A stretch of 64,000 nucleotides of DNA from Colletotrichum lupini (taxonomy: Eukaryota > Ascomycota > Sordariomycetes > Glomerellales > Glomerellaceae), in the NCBI RefSeq assembly GCF_023278565.1, contig NC_064677.1:3596001-3660000 (forward strand). Direction: 5' to 3'. Position 1 is the stretch's first letter; every line of letters begins with the position of its first letter. The notes beneath the pieces are model-generated. The model was not told where the DNA came from, searched no databases, and was given only the letters and a program-made list of their open reading frames with translations. Position numbers and translations under genes: made by a program. Shown here piece by piece: positions 26,045-39,667 of the stretch.

Positions 26045-29000
26045 AGACAAGTAAAAGAGAACCCAAAAAAAAAAGAAGAAAAAACACAAATCTCATGTGG
26101 ACCATACTTGGAAAGTTGGCCAAACCCCCAAAGATACCCCAAGGCAAAGGAAAGGGAGGAAGAGACAAAGGGAGGGGGAAATCCGGAAACATTCTGCTTT
26201 GGTTTTTTGGGTCGGAAAATCTGATTTTTTTTACCTGTTCTTAGAATAAGGGGTGTGCGAGCGCGCTGCTCCAACGACATGACTCTCTCTTGCGTTTGTT
26301 GATTTCGGTCTGGCCTTTTTTTTGGTTTTTTGGTTTTTTTCGCTTCTTGGGTTTCTTGTATGATGAGACGAAAGCTCCCAATTTTCTGTCTTTCTTGTTT
26401 TTGTCTTTTTTTTCTCTTCTGCTCTATGCACATATTACTTTTTTGGCAACTCCATATATCCCCAAATGACATACAAAAAGGGACCTTTCTGTCTTTTACT
26501 GCAAACTGCTCCCCATCTCTTCCTTTCCTCTCGAGTGCTTCCCAGGACTGGACGTCAGGGTGTTTCTGTTCTTGAAATTTGTACTCTATCAAAATACCCC
26601 CTTCTCCAAACGTCAAGACGTATCTCAATGTGGTTTTTTGCTTTCCGCGTTTCTTGAGTGTTGTAGCAGAACAGGGAAGTTTCTTAGTATATGCAAATAC
26701 CACCTTGATTCGTCAAAGACATGATGTGCCTCAAAAGATGTGTGCCGAACCTGCCGAAAAAGCCAAGCTACCCAGTCCAAGGCAACACCCGTCGGCGCGG
26801 ATTCAGCCGCCATCACAACCTTGCATCAGGATTCGAGATCTCACGAGGGGCTGGACTACCTTGAGAAACTGAACAGGTGGGAGGAGGAGAGGGGGGGGGG
26901 GTGGTTTCAAGAAGAGGAAGGGAAAGAAAAAAGGAAATATCCCGAGACGGAAGAAAGAAGTGATGGGCTGCAAGTATAGCTTCGGTTAGCGAGAGAGTAG
27001 GAGTGTATGTGAGAGAGAGAGAAGGTCGCCCACTCCCTTCCATCCCATCCTTACCGAGGTTTTCTTTCCAACAATTGTGTTCGTGATGGGTCACCATAGA
27101 CCTTACCTCATGTAACCCTGGACGTCTCGTCTCGTCTCGTCTCGCTTCATTCGCCCTTGAAAACTGAACCGAGATCATCCATAACCTTAACTACCTTACC
27201 TAAAAGCCCTTCCCAAAACACGACTTAGCAGCGAGGACTGGAGAGTAGCTCTCGAGATGACCGGTACGCCAGGTCATCGAGTGATCTGACTCTGTGAGTG
27301 AATCCGAGGAAGGAGACCTCCATAACCGAATGATTCCTCGACCCGCTTAACAACAAGTGCAGTGTAGTTTGCATCGCTGTTGGTCACGAGTGGTTTCCCT
27401 CCACTAATCTGCCCCCCCGGTTCCTCATCACCGGAAACTAGTTGCGATCCGGCCGGAGGCGTCCAAATGCTGTGCTCTGGTTGGTCCCCGCTCGCTCGTC
27501 CGCTTCCTCCGCCGGCTTCATTCTCGGCGGTGCTGGTCCGGGCAAGGGGGGGCGGGGGAATCACGGGAGCTGGCAAGACGGACGAGCTCGCCGGTTCCTC
27601 CCCCACGATCCTACTCTTTTCTTTGCCTCTTGCTCTGGTCTTGCAGCTCAATGGAGGGCTCTTCTTACTCTTGCTCTTGTCAGTACTAAGTAAGTAGGCA
27701 GAGGGTATATCTTTCTGGCAGCTGTAAGACCCCCCTGCCCCCTCATGTACCGCCGCCGGGCCTACTGCAGCTTACCTTACCTACGAACTTAACCCGACCA
27801 GACGGAGGCCATCCAAGGCTACTCGGGGTCCTTTGAACGGAGCGATGAGACCCTCAAGATCGAGGATACAACCTCGTAAGGCCGGGGGGTAGTAGATAAT
27901 GCTACGTAGTATGCCCAAACTCCCTTCTGGCGGAACAGGCAAAAGGATGATGATTGAAACCATACCAAAGACTCAATGCCGGTAAGCTTTCTCGCCAAGT
28001 TCACCCAACTTTGCATACCCTGAATGAGTCCTCCATGCAGTTAGGTTACCCCCCACGCAGCCCCCTCCATTCACTGCTCACGGTCGAGATCGGCTTCGTC
28101 GGAGTCAACTCGATTAAGCTTAAGCTCAAAGGAACCGAAGCCAACGAGCGTGGTCCTTTCTGAACGCTTACACGCCCCCTCCCCCCTTTCCCGTGAAGCC
28201 ATGCCTTCCTCCCGGAATGGCGGGGATACCAGTGGCGAGGGACGGTACCGGTGTCATTCATCTTTCCTCTGTCTCAAAATCGAGAGACGTACCACCATGG
28301 CAAAATGGAGAAGTACCGGCAACTTACATACTCCGTCTTGTTTTGTTCTTGGTTCCTGGTCACCTTGTTTGGTGTGCACGCCTCCCCCTTCCCAACCCCT
28401 GCCGTGGCTGTCTGTGATCCAAGAGTACAGCCATCAGACCATCACCATCTCTTCTCAGGAGACCGAATGTCATTGTGATGGATACATTTACTGCTAAGCA
28501 TCCGAGGTAGCAGCAGTAGCTGTTGTCTCTCTTCAGGTACTACCTCAAGCCACGCTGCGGTATGGCAAAGATCCGTGGCCCTCTGAATCGTGCCGTAAGC
28601 ATCGGATCTGCCACGATACACAGGTAAAGTCTTGGATCGCGTGGTTTGGGGCGATGAGGATGTGAATCCCTCTGTCCCGACCTATCCTGTTCTGTCTTTG
28701 TCCAACTGCCTTGCACCGCTTGCGTGCTGAGGCGAAACCTCTGTGGAGTACAAGAGAGACATGTGGTTTCGACGTTGGGTAGCAGGCGACAGGCCATTTC
28801 AAGGATGTCTTTAACGTCAGGCCTTTAGGACTCTACCCCGTATGATGGAGGCGGCGAGGAAAAGAGACATTCTGCGGCAGCTACTTGCTACGGTAGCTCA
28901 TCTGACAGCAGGGGGATACATGATCCGGGACCAAAGCAGGATTTGTGAGGGCGAAAAGGAGAAAAAGAAAGCATGAAACGCAAACGGCAGGCCTTTCCCG

Positions 29001-31268
29001 GATCTGTTGTCTCGGCTGTTGGCTGGCAAAGTTGTACCTGGTTCCGCACCCTATATGTGGCAACTGCTTCGAGCCTTTGACAGAACCGCCCGCTGCTGGT
29101 TATCAAATACTCTCGGTGACAGATGACACAGGCACAGCCCGATTGAACGGCAGGCAGGCAGCCGGCCAATACCCCAACCTCCCCGAGAGCTGGATAAATT
29201 ACTGGAACGTGGTATCAAAGTTAAGCTCCAGCTACCCGAGGGACAGAGTATTAACCTTGTGCTACCCCGTGGGGATGGGGTCTGGATGGTACGGTACGTT
29301 GTGACCCCCGGATTTTCCGTACTTATGAAGAGAACTGGCGGGCTGTATGTCGTGAGGGTTGTCAGATCGACGGAGGGACTGCAGTAGATGGTTACTTACG
29401 CGTGGGTATAATCGGCTACATGTGGCCAAGTTAAAGTCAACCTTTGCCGAAGTAATACGGAGGTAGAGATGCGCAAGACATGCAAGAGGCCGCGATTGTC
29501 CAGGCCGACAGCTTCAATGTAGTTGAGGCGGGGAAGGGGGGCGTGTCTTCATCTAGGCTGGGCCAAGGCGATTAGTTCCCGAGGCGTCAGATCGGGCGAC
29601 AGCTGGTTCTCGTTTGTCGTATGAGGACGCTTGGCTCAATGCGTGTGTCCGGAGGCAGACGGCCGACGACAGAGACCCGGCCGCCGCAGCATGATAGGTG
29701 GAGGACGTAGGGCTCCGCGAGTGCCCAACCACACCAAGGCTCTCGGTACTCTGAGGTACCTCATTATTCGGTGCGATGCGAGGTTCAATGCTAGGACTGA
29801 AGCAAGCTGACTGCGTATTCGGTATTGGGCCCTGTTGTTGACCTTGGGGAGATGCGATGATTGGGTCTCGTGGTTGAGCGACGGAAGTTCCTCATACCTT
29901 ACCAGTTGCCCTGCAGGAGACGGCCTATCACGGAGGGCGTTGCCGAGAGGACCTGACGGGAGGGTCGGCGTGACCCCCCGGGTTCATGCCGTCGAAGGCT
30001 TCGAGTCCAAGGCGAGCCAATGGCGGAAGCTGTCCGATATTGCAAGCTTCCCGTGGCGGGGAAGGGTCAGTGAGCTACCGATCATGGCACGAATCTGGTT
30101 TCCCATGTGCCGCTAGAAAGAGACCCTCGAAGGTTGATGGTTTCTCTCCGGGATGTGAGTTTTGCACCGTGTCGACCTCAGCCGAGACGATATAGTAACG
30201 TAACGTCAGGCCTAGTAGACAACGAGCGAGCCATGCACGCTTCGACGCTTAATTCGGCGACTAAGTCAAGATCAGAGCTGTATCCGAGCTATCGGCCCAG
30301 GGTTGCCCGAACCGTTATACATGGAATGTGGCTGAGAATCAGGCGGCGCCGACGACGACGGCTCAATCGATTGCCGCCCAGTGTCGAAGGCGACGTCAGG
30401 CGAAAGAGATGATGTGAGAGAGACGGTAAAGAGGACGAGGAGTGAGGGATCGTGGGGTTGTAGAAGAGAAGTATGGTGTGAGGCGCACTGACCACCGCCG
30501 CATCCTCAATTCCAACGTCCCGTCCCCGTTCCTGTCAATTACACGGTAGTCCCTTCTTCTCGTCAACCAAACAGACTACGGTCAAGATTCTTCAGAAGCC
30601 AATGATTCTAAAAGGTACGCCTGTCCGCAGGCTCCTCCCTCCCTCAGCAGAACCGATACTGACTTGCTAAGCGAGCTCATGCCGAACACCAGCGGCTTTC
30701 GTACCAGGGAAACTGGAAGCCAATCACAGAGACCCCGATTGCCTAAACGGGCTTGCGGGGCGTGCTGGGCCGAGCGGACGCTGACCGCTCCTACTGCCCA
30801 GAATCAATGTGTCAATCCCATTACTGACGCGTAAAAAGCTGTCCAATTGTTACCTTGATCCAGGGTCTACAGGTGTAGTTATGTGAGAAGACCCTGTGTT
30901 CTTCCCTTCTTTGACACGTTGCCGGGAGGTTCACTGTCACTGGAGCTGAGTAGAGCTGGACACGGAGTAAGGTGCGTTGATATACTGATCAACGCCAACT
31001 AAGCACACATTGTTAGGTGTTGGTATACACGCCAGCAAAGCAGCTTTTCGGCCAGTACAAAGTGCAGTAATCTGTGTTGAATTCCGTACGTATGTTCTCT
31101 GGTGGTTGCAGGTAGGTGGAAGGACGGTTTGCACGACCTAGGCCACCTTCAAATCCCCTTTTCTGCCCTCAATCTTTCAACAGTGGTAAATATTCTTGGG
31201 TATCAACTGGTCAAGCATTACGGTATTTCTCTAATACTCTCCAATCTCGGGTCACTTCAACGCTGACC
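26045..31268. other. Gene-free region downstream of the homeobox gene
   Basis: This is 5.2 kb without a supportable gene. The first 650 bp are T-rich with A/T runs and probably hold the homeobox 3' UTR and polyadenylation signals. A TCTCG pentamer repeat lies at about 27124-27143, and TTACCTTAC words occur at 27190 and 27772. The open frames (all under 130 codons) show no domain or coherent splicing. Confidence 0.55.
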
Positions 31269-33527
31269 TCAATCAGCCGTCGCAGCGTGCCCTCCTCTCC
31301 TCGTCGTCGTTCCCGCACCCTGCACGCTCCGAGACTGTCCCGCCTCCGCCACGTCCTCCCGACTTCTCCCCGGTTCCTCCGCCGACGCAAAGATGCCATC
31401 GCCGTTCCCGGGTGCCTGCCTACTACCACGTCCCTCCTCCCCAACATTATCATAATCAGACACCCGCGTCCCGTCCGAATCATCACCCGAGTCCCCGCCC
31501 CCGTGGACCCCACCGATACCTTCCATGGTGAAAGGCGACGCCGTAGCCTCGTCAAGCGCGCTCAGCTCCTCGGGTGAGAACCAGCGCGGCAGAAGCCAGG
31601 CGCGGATGGGAATCAGCAGCATAATGAAAACGGGGAACCCCACCGCGGCGACGGTCTGCGTGATGGCGAACGTGGCGCCGAACCCGACGAGCTCGACGGC
31701 CACGAATTCCCAGACGGCGCGGCGCCGGCGGATCCGCTTGAGCGGGTGGCCCGGCGGCGTCAGGTTCTTGTCGCGCAGCAGGAAGAGGATCTTGAGGGTG
31801 ATGCCGTTCCCTTCGAGGGCCTGCACGCCCATGACGAAGAAGAGGCCGGCGAGCACGCCGTGCGGGATGAGGTGGAGGACGACCAGCAGGGGGCCCGTCA
31901 TCGTGCCGAGGGTCAGGAGGCCCTGGGCCAGGTTGGACACGCGCTGCTCCACCACATGCGAGGCCTTTGTCACGTAGCTGCCCTTGAACTCGCCCTTTTC
32001 GTCCGTCTCGGGTTCTGATTTGCTGACTGTCAGGGAGTCGGTGTGGAACGGGGCTTGCGGGATGAGGCCGTTTGGGAACGGCAGGCCGAGGATGCCCGCC
32101 ACGCCCGTTGTGAGGCCGAGCAAGAAGAGATCCCAGTGGAATCCGGCCGGCTTCTTGAGCGGGAACTCGGTTCCCTGTGCGATGAGTGAAGATACTGCGA
32201 GCTCGTATTAGTTTTGCGAAGCCTTGGATAGGGAGAGTCGAGCGCATGTTCCTTACCGTTGTGATCGAACCAGAACAAAATGGTCAAGAGGATAGCAAAG
32301 GGGATAGCCAGGAAGACATCCCCGACAGGAATGTTCCAAAAGTCCACAAGCCAACTCCTGTCCGCCGTGGGCATGAAGGCGATACCAGTAGGCAGCACCT
32401 CCAAATCGACGGGTTCCATCCTGCCAATGTGCACGAACCCCGTAAAGAAGATGAGAGTGAGCGGGGTGCCGTAGTCCTTGAGGAAGACGCGCGCGTGGTG
32501 GTGGAACAGGCTGCTCCCGCCGACGCCGGCGCAGACGTAGGCGACCATGAAGACGAGCAGGGCGGCGACGATGGAGAGGTAAAAGGGCTCGGCGTCGCCC
32601 AGCCTCTGGAGGACCTGGATGCCCTTTTGGAGGTAGATGAAGGCCACGTAGAAGCCGAAGATGTCGCAGGGGAAGCGCGTGACGTAGCGGAGCCAGTTGC
32701 ACGAGTTCGTGACGGCGAGGATCCAGTGGAAGACTAGTGACCACCTGCCCGCCCGTTGAATGTTTCGTCAGTGCGTGATGAGGTGAAGGTGGAAGGGGAA
32801 GGGAGGAAAGGGTTTGGGCGAGACTTACAGGCCGATCCAGCACATGAATGCTAGGTAGTTTGTGCCGGTTGGCTCCATGATATCGTATACGGTGTAGTTG
32901 AAGACGGTGATGGGGCCTGTGACGCCGACAATGACCAGGGGCTGGCAGGCCAGTAGAGAGAAGACCACGGCCCCGAGAACGGAAGCTAGGAGGACCTCGT
33001 TGACTCCGTACGTCGATCCCGTGCTCGTAAACATGTCGAGGGAGAATGCCAACGCGGGCAAGATGCTGCAAAGCCGGTAAGCCGAGTGTCAACAAGCCGA
33101 GTATCGAGATAACTGATAGCAATAGGCATCGAAAGCAACATTACAACAGAGGATTAGGCACACGGGTCCGACCTTCATCCTGGCATACGGCTGGCTAAAC
33201 ATCATACTTTCCGAGAGGAATGGAAGGATCAGAACCACAGAGGATGACAACAAGACGGACATACTTTGCAAAATACATGTAGACCGTGGCCGGCACCACA
33301 CGATAGTCCCAGGCATCGGTCCAGTCACTGACGTAAAAGGGCGCCCGACGACGGAGGTCGTTGACCATACCGCGGAAAAGGTGCACTTTCCACCAGCCGC
33401 CGGGTCTGCGCGAGGTGCGGTTGCCGGAGCCGGTGCCGGTGCCGGTGCTGTCGTTCCGTGTGGCGTCCTGCGCAGGCGAGGGACGTCGACCCGGCAGGAC
33501 CGCCTTTTCGTCGATATTAGATACCAT
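31269..33527 (-). CDS. Bor1-like borate/anion exchanger (SLC4, HCO3- transporter family)
   Basis: There are four exons in order of translation: 33527-33265, 33065-32829, 32744-32257 and 32194-31269 (introns of 199, 84 and 62 nt), coding for 637 residues. The start is the ATG at 33527 (MVSNIDEKAVLPGRR), followed by a Gly/Thr-rich basic cytosolic N-terminus. The SLC4/Bor1 core begins with RGMVNDLRRRAPFYVSDWTD and MYFANILPALAFSLDMF (the latter across the first splice). It continues with QPLVIVGVTGPITVFNYTVY, CWIGLWSLVFHWILAVTNSC, VPTGIAFMPTA-like and DVFLAIPFAILLTILFWFDH segments, and LGLPFPNGLIPQAPFHTDSL. About 10-12 hydrophobic spans are visible. Family members export borate or exchange anions at the plasma membrane or vacuole. 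The C-terminal 90 residues are hydrophilic and rich in Gly/Asp/Arg. No neighbour suggests a pathway. The first intron is longer than the others but has good splice sites (GTATGT, TTTGCAG). Confidence 0.9.
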
Positions 33528-36500
33528 GGCCGTCGTTGTCGTCGCCGTCGTTTTCGCCGTCGAGTGGATCAAGTATCGGATTACTTGTAAGAGAGGGCTG
33601 GCTTGGCGGTTGGAAACAGTGGGACTGCTGATTATGACGCCTTGCGACGAGAGATGAGGGTCTCTTCTAAACAAAAAGCTGCAATCAAACAATGCACAGA
33701 AAGCAATGCAAAGATGTAGAAACAGGGGCCAATAACGAGTTCAGCAAAACAGGATGTGAGGCCGATACGCAATCATGTCGGCAGGGAACACAAGAGCCTT
33801 CAGATCGTCTTGAAGCTCTGTTTCAACTCCGCCGAACCGGTTGAGACTCTTCGTATACTGAGTGTCGGGTGGTGGCAACTTGGGGGACCCGTGATGCTCG
33901 TGGGCGCCCTCGCCCGAGAGGACGGGTTGGCGGTTGTATTTAAGTTGTGTATCCGTACAGAGGGGATATCCGTAGACAGACTAGAGCGACGGGCGGCCGA
34001 GGCAAGGTTTCCTTCGCCTCAAGTCCCCGAGAAACCCAACCCGAGCCGGGGAGGGTTATTGTCTCTCAATGACGGAGTGGAGATCGCGGGATCGTCTACA
34101 CTACGCGCTGCGAGAGTCCAGAGAAAAACGGCAGTGAATACGGGGGTCCGCAGGTTGAAGTTGGAATTGAGTGGATATCGAAAGAGGTGCGAAATGTAAC
34201 GACAGACCTGGATTTGGTCGCAGAAGGAGGAAGAAAAGTTACGCAAAGAGACAAGGGGGGGACCTGAGTTCCTGGTCCTGACGGATAACGCTGAATCGAG
34301 ATTGGTCGGCGAGACAAATTTCGAAGACGACACGGCCCCACCCCGCCGGAGATCTCGAACAGGGAGCGATCTTGGGTGGAATTCAACGGCAATATCCTAC
34401 GACGGCAATGAGATTATGTGAGTGTTGACCGCATTTCAGAGAAGGAGAGAAAGTGACAGAGTTTGGCATCATCATGATAGAGTTGTCGCAATAGACTCAC
34501 TCGCACAGAGGAGAGGTGACGGAAAACACGGTTGCGACGGGAATTCCTAGTGTATTACTCCGTACACCACCAATACTTCGGGCAGGTCACAGGTATCCCA
34601 CCTCACCAGTTCTTCCCTCTTTCTCCCCTCCCCACCCCGCCGCCGTCGGTCGCCTCCCGCTTCCTTGCCGTCACCGCTCCTCGCCGAGTCAGCGAATCGT
34701 CTGGTCACCAAAAAAACTGACAAAGGCCGACCGCCGAAGCAAGTTCTCGCCACGTGCATATCTGCAGTATAGCCGCCCTCCGTTAGGTACCTTGGCACCT
34801 GGAAGTTTTGCGATATCCAGGTATTTTCAATGCAGTACCTACTCCGTGCCTATCCCCCCCTCTCTTCCCACCCTTTCCTCCGCCGGCAACCCCAGTCTTG
34901 GAAACCCGAAGCAAATTGGGAATGAATCGACGCTCTTGATTGGCTCTTCTGGAACTAAATTGAAATTCTGCTTGGGCAGAATGAATGATTTATTCGATAC
35001 CCTCTTTTCTTTTGGATGCTTTCGTCTTCCCACCTACGGGATACCTGACCTCGTACGAGGGAATCCCGCTGCGTGCGCGCGCCTCGTTGTGGTTTCCTCA
35101 CTGAAAGGGTAAGTAGTTCGTCTTACTGAAGAATTACCAATGACGTCTACGGATACAACGCAGTTAGATCCAAGGTATCCTGCAGTCAACAGTCACACAT
35201 TAGTTCGTGCCCTCGTGCTCCTCTAGTCCGCCAGACTCTTGCGCCGTTCATGTCAGCCATCCTCTTACCCCGATGTAAGCAAGCAAAAGCAAAGGACGAC
35301 GGGGCCAAAGTTCACTTGAGGCCCAAAGCTCTCTCTCCAACTCAACTTTTTTCCTGCCAAAGAGGTCTACTTACTTACCTCGTACCAAGAAGTTAGGTTG
35401 CTCGACTTGCGTGAGATCCGTCGGCAAAATTACACAAAAACGATCGGCAACCTTTTTTTTTTCTTTCTCACTCCTTTCGCGCGGCACTTGTATTCGGTGG
35501 CGGGCGGGCGCCGATTACACGTCTACCTAGCACAAACCCAGTCACACGGCCAGGACCGGCACACATCTACCCATCTACACCTTGCCCACAGGATCGGGAC
35601 CACCTCCTTCTAGTGCGCCCTGCGCATGCACGCTGCTCTTCTCTCTTTCGTCGTAAATCTGTGTGTGTGTGACAGTGTGTATGTGTGGTGAACCAATCAC
35701 TTGCCTCAGTGCCAATCTCAATTCTCGCTGGATATCTCGGCCCATCTTCGTCCCTGCAGTCTCGGGGTCCCGGGTCGCCGGGTTGCGGCACCCAGTCGAG
35801 GTTGGATTCATTGCGTTGAGTTCAAAGATGGATAGAAGCCTCTGAAAAAAAGGCATCATACTTTTCAGAGTCCAAATACGGTCCGTCATGCTTGAAATGG
35901 GGTCAATCAAGAGACTTACTATCCTTGCTATCAAATTCCGTACCCGTATACCATGTTCGAAAAGAGCTCGGCACGCATCCGACCCAGTAACGTTCTTTGC
36001 GGTTTGCGACGGATTGGCTTGTTCGGGATTCTTGGAAAAGGGGTGACTAAAGTCTCACCCTTGACTGATATTCGCCGACTTCATTCGCTGTCACGCTCAT
36101 GATCATAGGTCACATCCAAAGTCTCCAAGACCACCCCGTATCGGAGGGCTGTTCAAACGGCATCAATTTGTCACAAGTGATGTTGTTCGCGGTGAGCATG
36201 CGTACCCTCGTAGGACTTCGGTTATCGAGCAGTACCTAGATTGCACAGCACGTTGAATCCAGAACACCACAACGTCAGTAACCCGAGGTAATTTCCCCGT
36301 CGCCATATGGAGGGGGTATCCTCTTGTCCTTTCGCATCGTCGAGGACCGAAGCCAACAACCTACACATCGCAGTTCAAAACACAAAAAGACCAGTCTAGA
36401 TTTCTGCCCAGGTCGAACCACCAGGCCCTCTCAACCATATCAAAGGAGGCATCAAAAGCACCGGACACCACACAAACCTCCCAAAATCACAAACGGCATC

Positions 36501-36901
36501 GAGGAGAGGCAGCCTGCCCTCACTCCTCCCTTTGCACAGCATGCATCTTCACTCCACAACTCCATCATGTTTTCTTCAAACAATGGAAGCAATAAAAATA
36601 GGTAGAGATGTATCTACATAATTTCCTACAAGTACAACACTATGAAGAAAGTTGTTCCCCCCATCTTTACTCCAGGAAAGAAAAGCCCCCAATGATGATG
36701 ATATGCCTTCTACTAGTAACACATCCGCCATAAAGGGCAAGAGTTGAGAGAGAGAGATAGCCTAGTTCTTTTTAAGGGGGAGAAACCGGGGGGTTGTTGA
36801 TAACAAAAATACAATTTGCGGCATGTTGGCGTCCGCATGCCACCGCCTACGATACATCCTCCTCCTCCTCCTCGTCATCCACCTACGATCACATACACCC
36901 T
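33528..36901. other. Intergenic region between the transporter and the m-AAA protease gene
   Basis: This 3.4-kb stretch holds the promoter of the transporter (right of 33527) and the 3' flank of the protease gene (left of 36902). A TACTCCGTA word is at 34556-34564. AT-rich, polyadenylation-like sequence lies around 36590-36660. Short open frames on both strands show no domain, and I support no gene here. Confidence 0.5.
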
Positions 36902-39667
36902 TCATCTCCTCGGCGCGTCCTCAAGGCTCTTGAAAGTCGGCGACGGGCCGACGGGCGGCTGCTCAGGCGGGCTATCGACCTCTTCCGTAGGGAACGGCGG
37001 CGGCGCGCTCTTCTGCCCCTGCCCGCCAAAGTACTTTTCAAATTCCTGGTTGTCGCCAAACGGCCGGGGGCCGAGTAGGCGCACCAGGTCGTCGCGCGTC
37101 AGCATCTCCTTCTTGAGGAGCTCCTCGGCCACGATGCCGACCTCCTTCTTCTTCTCTGTCAGCAGGTCGCGGCACTGCTTGTAGGCCTCCTCCACGATGC
37201 GGTGCACCTCGGCGTCAATGGCCTGCGCCGTCGCCTCCGCAAACGGCTTCTGCAGCGTGTTCGGGTCGTCGTCAAAGTGCAGCGGGCCGACCTTCTCCGA
37301 CATGCCCCACTGCGTCACCATCTTGCGCGCCATGTGCGTGACCTTGCGGAAGTCGTCGCTGGCCCCCGTTGTGACGGTGGGGAAGTGAAGCTCCTCCGAG
37401 ATGCGTCCGCCGAGCGTCATGGCCATGCGGTCCATCAGCTGCTGGACAGTCATGAGATAGGCATCGCCCTGAGGAAGGTACTGGGCGTAACCCAATGCGC
37501 CTTGGCCACGGGGGATAATGGAAACCTTGAGGAGGGGGTCGGCGTTCTTGAAGTACCAGCCGCAGATGGCGTGGCCGGCCTCGTGGTAGGCCACCGTCTT
37601 CTTCTCCTCGGGGTTGAGCACAAGAGACTTGCGCTCGAGACCTCCGATGACACGCTCAATGGCTTGCTCAAAGTGAATCATCTCCACTGACTCGGCATTG
37701 GCACGCGCAGCTAGAATAAAGTTAGCATTCTTGGCAGATCAGGAACTAGAAGTCAGATCAAACTCACCAACCAGGGCAGCCTCGTTGACGGCGTTGGCAA
37801 TGTCAGCACCGGAGAAACCCGGAGTCAGAGTTGCCAAACGGCCCATGAGGTGGTCCATATCTTCCTTGGTAACGATTTTGGCCAGGTGCACCTTGAAGAT
37901 CTCCTGACGACCCTTCATGGTCGGGCGATCGATAAAGATGTGCCTGTCGAAACGACCGGGACGCATCAGCGCCTTGTCAAGAATGTCGGCTCTGTTGGTG
38001 CCAGCGAGGACAACAACCTGCTCCTGGGTGTTGAAACCGTCCATCTCGGTCAAGATCTGGTTCAGAGTCGCTTCGCGCTCGTCGTTGCCGCCCATACGGT
38101 TACCCTCCTGTCTTGATCGACCAATGGCGTCGATCTCATCGATGAAGATGATGCAGGGGGCACTCTTACGGGCATTTGCAAACAGGTCTCGCACTCTTGA
38201 AGGACCGACACCGACAAACATCTCGACAAACTCGGAACCGCTGACGCTGAAGAAGGGAACACCAGACTCGCCGGCTGTGGCCTTGGCAAGCAACGTCTTA
38301 CCGGTTCCTGGGGGTCCGGCAAGAATGGCGCCGCGAGGGATCTTTGCGCCTAACCTCTCGAAGCGCTCGGGGGTCTTCAGGAAGCTGACAAACTCCATAA
38401 TCTCCGTCTTGGCCTCGTCCATACCGGCAACATCGCTAAACTTGACCTTGATTGCTGTTTCGTGGTTAAACTTCTTGGCCTTGCTCTTGCCAAATCCAAA
38501 CATCTGGTTGCCGCCACGTCCACCCATCGACTTTGTAGTGTAGTAGAGCAGACCAACCAGAAGGAGTGTGGGACCGAAGGCGTAGACCAAGGGCATGATG
38601 CCACCCTCGCTGGCGTAGCTGACGGGAATGCGCTCCGAGGTAGGGATGCCGAGTTCGTTCTGGGCGTCCCCGAGCTGCTTCTCGAACATCTCTACTGAGC
38701 CAATGGAAAAGTAGTACTGCATGTTGGGGTTGACACCCTCGTTTCCGCCGTACACCGACTGCACTCCATCCCTGTTCAGCTCAACACGCACGCGGCCAGG
38801 GTTCTTGATGACCACCAGCTTGTTGACCAGACCCTTGTCCAGGAAGTTCTTTCGCAGCTCCTGCCATGTGATCTCCTTCTCCTGGCCGAAGATCATGGAC
38901 TCAAAGAAGGGCAGAACGACGATCCAGACGATGGCAGCAACAATCAGGTCGCCGGTGCTAAGCATGCCAAAGATCCATCTCTTGCCGCCCAATCCGCCGC
39001 CTGGTGCGCCCTCGTTGCCCTCCGAGTTGGAGTTGCGCCCTTCCTTCTGTTGCTTGCCCTGCTCGCCCTGCTGGGATTCCTTTGCGCCGTCCTCCTTCTC
39101 CTTTGTCGGATTCTGCTCCTCGCGCATAAGCACAGTCTGCTCGTATTCGGAGAACCTCTTTGCGACCTGCGTCGAGACGCGGAGAATCTTGGCGATGTCG
39201 GTGACCGTCATCTTCAGCTTCCGCTCCCTCAGTGTCAACAGGAGATCCCTCAGCTCCTGAGGAGCTCCCAACAGCTTCATCTCCTCCACACTCTTGATGA
39301 AGAAGTCCTTCTGGAACCGAGGCAGTCTGTCGTTCTGTCCCATCTTGAGCAAATTCTCAATCTCCTCCTCGTTGAGGTAGACCCATCCTTCGGGCAACGG
39401 CCATTCTTTCCTTATTTGCTCCTCTTTGGACAGCTTCTTCTCAGGTGCCTCTTCCTTCTTTTCAGGTTGCTTCTCATTCGTCTCCTTTTCGTTCCTCGGG
39501 GGCTCGGGGCCGTTTGTCGAATAAAACCGCGATCGATAGCAAGCTAGCGGAGCTTGCGGTCCGAGTCGTGCTATTCTGGAGGGCTGGAAGCGCATACGTG
39601 TTACCGGCTGCTGAGCGATCCTTACAGCTCGCGCGAGCTGCGCGGACTGGCGGAGGAACCTCGCCAT
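36902..39667 (-). CDS. Mitochondrial inner-membrane m-AAA protease subunit (Afg3/Yta12 family)
   Basis: There are two exons, 39667-37768 and 37710-36902 (57-nt intron, donor GTGAGT, branch CTAAC, acceptor CTAG), coding for 902 residues. Residues 1-50 form an Arg-rich presequence without acidic residues ([20 protein letters not shown]). A charged, Lys/Glu-rich stretch follows. There are two membrane spans, near 238-256 and 357-375, flanking a small intermembrane-space domain. The AAA module has Walker A GPPGTGKT at 451-458, Walker B IIFIDEID at 506-513 and a second region of homology [19 protein letters not shown] near 557-575. The zinc metalloprotease motif HEAGH is at 676-680. The architecture is that of FtsH-related proteases that degrade misfolded inner-membrane proteins and process substrates on the matrix side. 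All catalytic motifs are intact. I cannot decide between the Afg3 and Yta12 paralogues; the Neurospora relative is called MAP-1. Confidence 0.95.
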
